Shown here in pieces: positions 61,373 to 64,000 of a DNA stretch of 64,000 bases (the stretch's first letter is position 1; every line of letters begins with the position of its first letter). Position numbers and translations under genes: made by a program. Source of the stretch: an uncultured Gammaproteobacteria bacterium (lineage in GTDB: Bacteria > Pseudomonadota > Gammaproteobacteria > DRJJ01); NCBI GenBank assembly GCA_947258795.1, contig CAMYJU010000024.1, forward strand, positions 1-64,000, in the 5' to 3' direction. The notes below the pieces were generated by a model that was not told the origin of the DNA, did no database searches, and saw only the letters and a list, made by a program, of their open reading frames with translations.

Positions 61373-64000
61373 CTACGCCATATCGTCCTGATAATTCTCA
61401 TATCGCCTGCGCAGGATGGCTTTTTCTATCTCAACCAGAAACAGTACGGACGACGACACCACGATCACTCTTGCCCAGGTTTGCGGATCAATCGAAGCCG
61501 TGCCGAACAGGGTGTGCATGAATGGCAGATAGGTAAAGGCCATCTGAAACAACAACAGTAAGCTGATCGCATACAACACATAGCGGTTACCGAGCAGACC
61601 ATCGCGATTGAAAATCGGCGCGGTGATATAGCGCGAGTTAAACAGGTAAAATATCTCGAACATGACCAGAGTGTTGACCGCGACCGTACGCCCCTTTTCG
61701 ATACTGGCCCCCTGTTGCATTTCCCAGATAAACAGGCCAAAGGTGCCGCTCAGCAGAATGATGGAAACAAACGCGATGCGCCACATGAACAGGGTGCCCA
61801 GCAGGGGCTCTTTTGCGTTACGAGGAGGGCGTCGCATGACACTGACCTCCCCCGGTTCAAACGCCAGTGCCAGCGCCAGTGTGATTGCGGTAACCATGTT
61901 TACCCACAGTATCTGTGCCGGTGTCAACGGCAGTTCCTGAAAGCCGAACAGGATCGCGGCCAGGATCACCAGCGCCTCACCGCCGTTGGTCGGCAATATA
62001 AACAGGATCGCCTTTCTCAGGTTGTCGTAGACGGTGCGGCCTTCCTCGACCGCATGGGCGATGGATGCGAAATTGTCGTCCGCCAGTACCATTTCCGAGG
62101 CCTCGCGTGCCGCATCGGTACCGGAATGCCCCATCGCGGTACCGACATCGGCGCGTTTCAGAGCCGGGGCGTCATTGACGCCATCGCCGGTCATTGCCAC
62201 GATCAGTCCGCTGGATTGCAGGGCCTTGACCAGATTGAGTTTGTGCTCCGGACTGACGCGGGCGTATACATCGACTTGCTGAACGCGCTGTTGCAGTTGC
62301 TCCTCGCTCATCTGCTGCAGCGCGTTGCCAGTGATGGCCTCGTCAGGATGCTCTAGACCAAGCTGGTGTGCAATTGCGCAGGCGGTCGAGGCGTGGTCGC
62401 CGGTAATCATCTTCACACGTATGCCGGCAGACTGGCATTTCTGTACCGCGGTAATAGCCTGGTTACGCGGCGGGTCGATCAGGCCGAACAGGCCGAGGAA
62501 CACCAGGTCATTATTGATATCGCTGAATTCCAGTTCCGACTGGTTGGCTGTGGTCGCCTTGCATGCAATCGCGAGGACCCGTTCGCCGCGGGCGGCGAGT
62601 TGGTCTACCAGTTTATCCCAGTAGTCCTTGTCCAGGGCGATGTCGCCACCCATGCTGCGCTGGCTGCTACAGATCTCCAGCACCCGTTCCGGTGCGCCTT
62701 TCAGTAGTATCATGCCTTCGCCGGTATGGCTGTGATGCAGCGTGGCCATAAACCGATGTTCAGACTCAAACGGGATCAGGTCATCGCGAGGGTAATACTT
62801 GTTTTCCTGCTCGGGATCGAGGTTGGCCTTGTGTGCGGCCACCAGCAGGGCGCCTTCCATCGGGCTGCCATGGACCTGCCACTGTTGATCTTTCTGGAAC
62901 AGGCTGGCGTCGTTGCACAGCGTGGCTGCGCGTATGGTTTCGATCAAAACCGGGTGCTGGTCAAAGTCGACAGGACGGTTGTCGAGCAGGATATCGCCAT
63001 GGATATCGTAGCCGGTACCGGTCAGCCCAAACACATCATGGTCACAGGCAATATGATGCACCGTCATTTGATTGCGCGTCAGGGTGCCCGTCTTGTCCGA
63101 GCAGATCACTGATACCGCACCCAGGGTTTCCACAGCCGGCAGGCGGCGGATAATCGCACGTCGCCTGGCCATGCGTTGCACGCCGATCGCCAGTGTGATG
63201 GTCATGATCGCAGGCAGGCCCTCCGGTATTGCGGCGACGGCCAGTCCGACCGAGGCCAGAAACATATCGGTCAGGCTGTAATCGCGTACCAGTATGCCAA
63301 ACAGGAACAGTGCGGCGGCGACCGTGAGTATCACCGTGGTCAGCCAGCGGCCGAACTGTGCAATCTGCCGTAACAGCGGTGTGGTCAACTTATCTACCTG
63401 GGCAACCATCTCGCTGATGCGGCCGATCTCGGTATTCGCCCCGGTCGCGATCACCACGCCGTTACCCAGACCGGAGCTGACCAGCGTTCCCGAGTAGGCC
63501 ATGCACAGGCGGTCGCCGAGCACGGTCTGTTCAGTCAGCTGCCCGCTGTGCTTTTCAACAGCCAGTGACTCGCCGGTCAATACCGCTTCCTGTATCAGCA
63601 GCCCCCTGCTATGCAGCAGGCGCAGATCCGCCGGTACCTTGTCACCGGATTGCAATACCACGATATCACCGGGTACCAGGTTGACCGCATCGATGCTGAC
63701 ACGATGGCCATCGCGTACCACCATAGCCTTTGGTGACAGCATCTGGCGTATAGCCTTGAGCGCATCCTCGGCCTTGCCTTCCTGAACGAAACCGATCACC
63801 GCATTCGCAATTATGACACCGAAGATCACACTGGAGTCGATCAGGTGGCCAAGCACGAAGGTGATCACACCGGCGATCAGCAGCACATAGATCAGCACAT
63901 TGTGAAACTGCAGCGCAAAGCGTACCAGGGCTCCTTGCGGCTTGAGCTCGGGCAACCGGTTGGGTCCATAGCGCTGCCGGCGTGTCTCTGCCTCACGGCT
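61373..64000 (-). CDS. P-type cation ATPase (type II, calcium-pump-like), 5' end outside window
   Basis: At least 875 residues are in the window; the reading frame continues to the edge (RRQRYGPNRLPELK is seen before the first internal start), so the true start lies outside. Features: actuator motif LTGESLAVEKHSG, ion-site helix AAIPEGLPAIMTITLAIGVQRMARR with PEGLP typical of calcium pumps, phosphorylation site ICSDKTGTLTRNQ, and hinge MTGDGVNDAPALKRADVG. About ten membrane helices. Calcium is the likely ion, with manganese or others possible. Confidence 0.92.
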   Translation of the reverse strand, partial: SREAETRRQRYGPNRLPELKPQGALVRFALQFHNVLIYVLLIAGVITFVLGHLIDSSVIFGVIIANAVIGFVQEGKAEDALKAIRQMLSPKAMVVRDGHRVSIDAVNLVPGDIVVLQSGDKVPADLRLLHSRGLLIQEAVLTGESLAVEKHSGQLTEQTVLGDRLCMAYSGTLVSSGLGNGVVIATGANTEIGRISEMVAQVDKLTTPLLRQIAQFGRWLTTVILTVAAALFLFGILVRDYSLTDMFLASVGLAVAAIPEGLPAIMTITLAIGVQRMARRRAIIRRLPAVETLGAVSVICSDKTGTLTRNQMTVHHIACDHDVFGLTGTGYDIHGDILLDNRPVDFDQHPVLIETIRAATLCNDASLFQKDQQWQVHGSPMEGALLVAAHKANLDPEQENKYYPRDDLIPFESEHRFMATLHHSHTGEGMILLKGAPERVLEICSSQRSMGGDIALDKDYWDKLVDQLAARGERVLAIACKATTANQSELEFSDINNDLVFLGLFGLIDPPRNQAITAVQKCQSAGIRVKMITGDHASTACAIAHQLGLEHPDEAITGNALQQMSEEQLQQRVQQVDVYARVSPEHKLNLVKALQSSGLIVAMTGDGVNDAPALKRADVGTAMGHSGTDAAREASEMVLADDNFASIAHAVEEGRTVYDNLRKAILFILPTNGGEALVILAAILFGFQELPLTPAQILWVNMVTAITLALALAFEPGEVSVMRRPPRNAKEPLLGTLFMWRIAFVSIILLSGTFGLFIWEMQQGASIEKGRTVAVNTLVMFEIFYLFNSRYITAPIFNRDGLLGNRYVLYAISLLLLFQMAFTYLPFMHTLFGTASIDPQTWARVIVVSSSVLFLVEIEKAILRRRYENYQDDMA

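Overview
The window looks like a chromosomal segment of a gammaproteobacterium, most likely a sulfur-oxidising lineage. Pointers are the protein families present (Rep helicase, DksA-type zinc finger, DsbA, ComM, TRAP transporter, napFDAGHBC), a perfect FNR/Anr box, sigma-54 promoters, and several sulfur genes: a DsrC/TusE-like domain, a YeeE/YedE thiosulfate transporter, a periplasmic rhodanese and a TauE/SafE exporter. The genus cannot be read from the sequence. Both window ends cut genes: a FliL-like remnant on the left and a P-type ATPase on the right.

Region by region. 1-6 kb: FliL-like end, low-molecular-weight phosphatase, a membrane PAS sensor ending in a DsrC/TusE-like domain, and a TRAP transporter whose binding protein faces its permease genes. 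6-14.6 kb: dsbA, acetolactate synthase, an EEP nuclease or phosphatase, a GGDEF cyclase, a TauE-like exporter, a spermidine-synthase-like protein, a DksA-like protein, a broken cytochrome c gene and a peroxiredoxin-like protein. 14.9-18.1 kb (minus strand): a sulfur operon of YeeE/YedE transporter, a small Cys-repeat protein, a protein of unknown function and a periplasmic rhodanese.

18.1-28.3 kb is the most unusual part. A sigma-54 promoter drives a NasT-like ANTAR regulator. A leader RNA with two AnnGnn hexaloop hairpins and a terminator follows. Next come a fused FAD/[2Fe-2S]/b-type-haem membrane oxidoreductase, an 11-haem cytochrome c, a DUF3365-type haem lipoprotein and a haemoglobin. 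A second sigma-54 promoter with a second ANTAR leader and terminator precedes an nrtABC-like nitrate transporter and a separate NIT-like sensor protein. This reads as a nitrate/nitrite assimilation regulon controlled by NtrC-type activation and by RNA antitermination. Its reductase module is built from parts not usually found together.

28.4-35.4 kb holds an unknown lipoprotein with a duplicated helix and the periplasmic nitrate reductase operon napFDAGHBC behind an FNR-type box. 35.4-37.3 kb is a scar: an IS481-like element flush against a truncated tRNA-Arg, with further tRNA-like pieces. 37.3-41.2 kb: a membrane cytochrome c, rep helicase and a soluble PDC-type sensor protein. 41.3-47.1 kb: a complete urease operon (ureH, D, A, B, C, E, F, G). 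47.3-54.1 kb: a sigma-54 promoter, a TorF-type porin and the urea ABC transporter urtABCDE. 54.1-64 kb: a hybrid histidine kinase with a PhnD-like binding protein, comM, a LysR regulator, DoxX, pirin and a PEGLP-type cation ATPase.

Together the window carries nitrate uptake and reduction, urea uptake and urease. Three sigma-54 promoter matches with NtrC-like half-sites upstream suggest that general nitrogen limitation unites them, with nitrate-specific control layered on through the ANTAR leaders.
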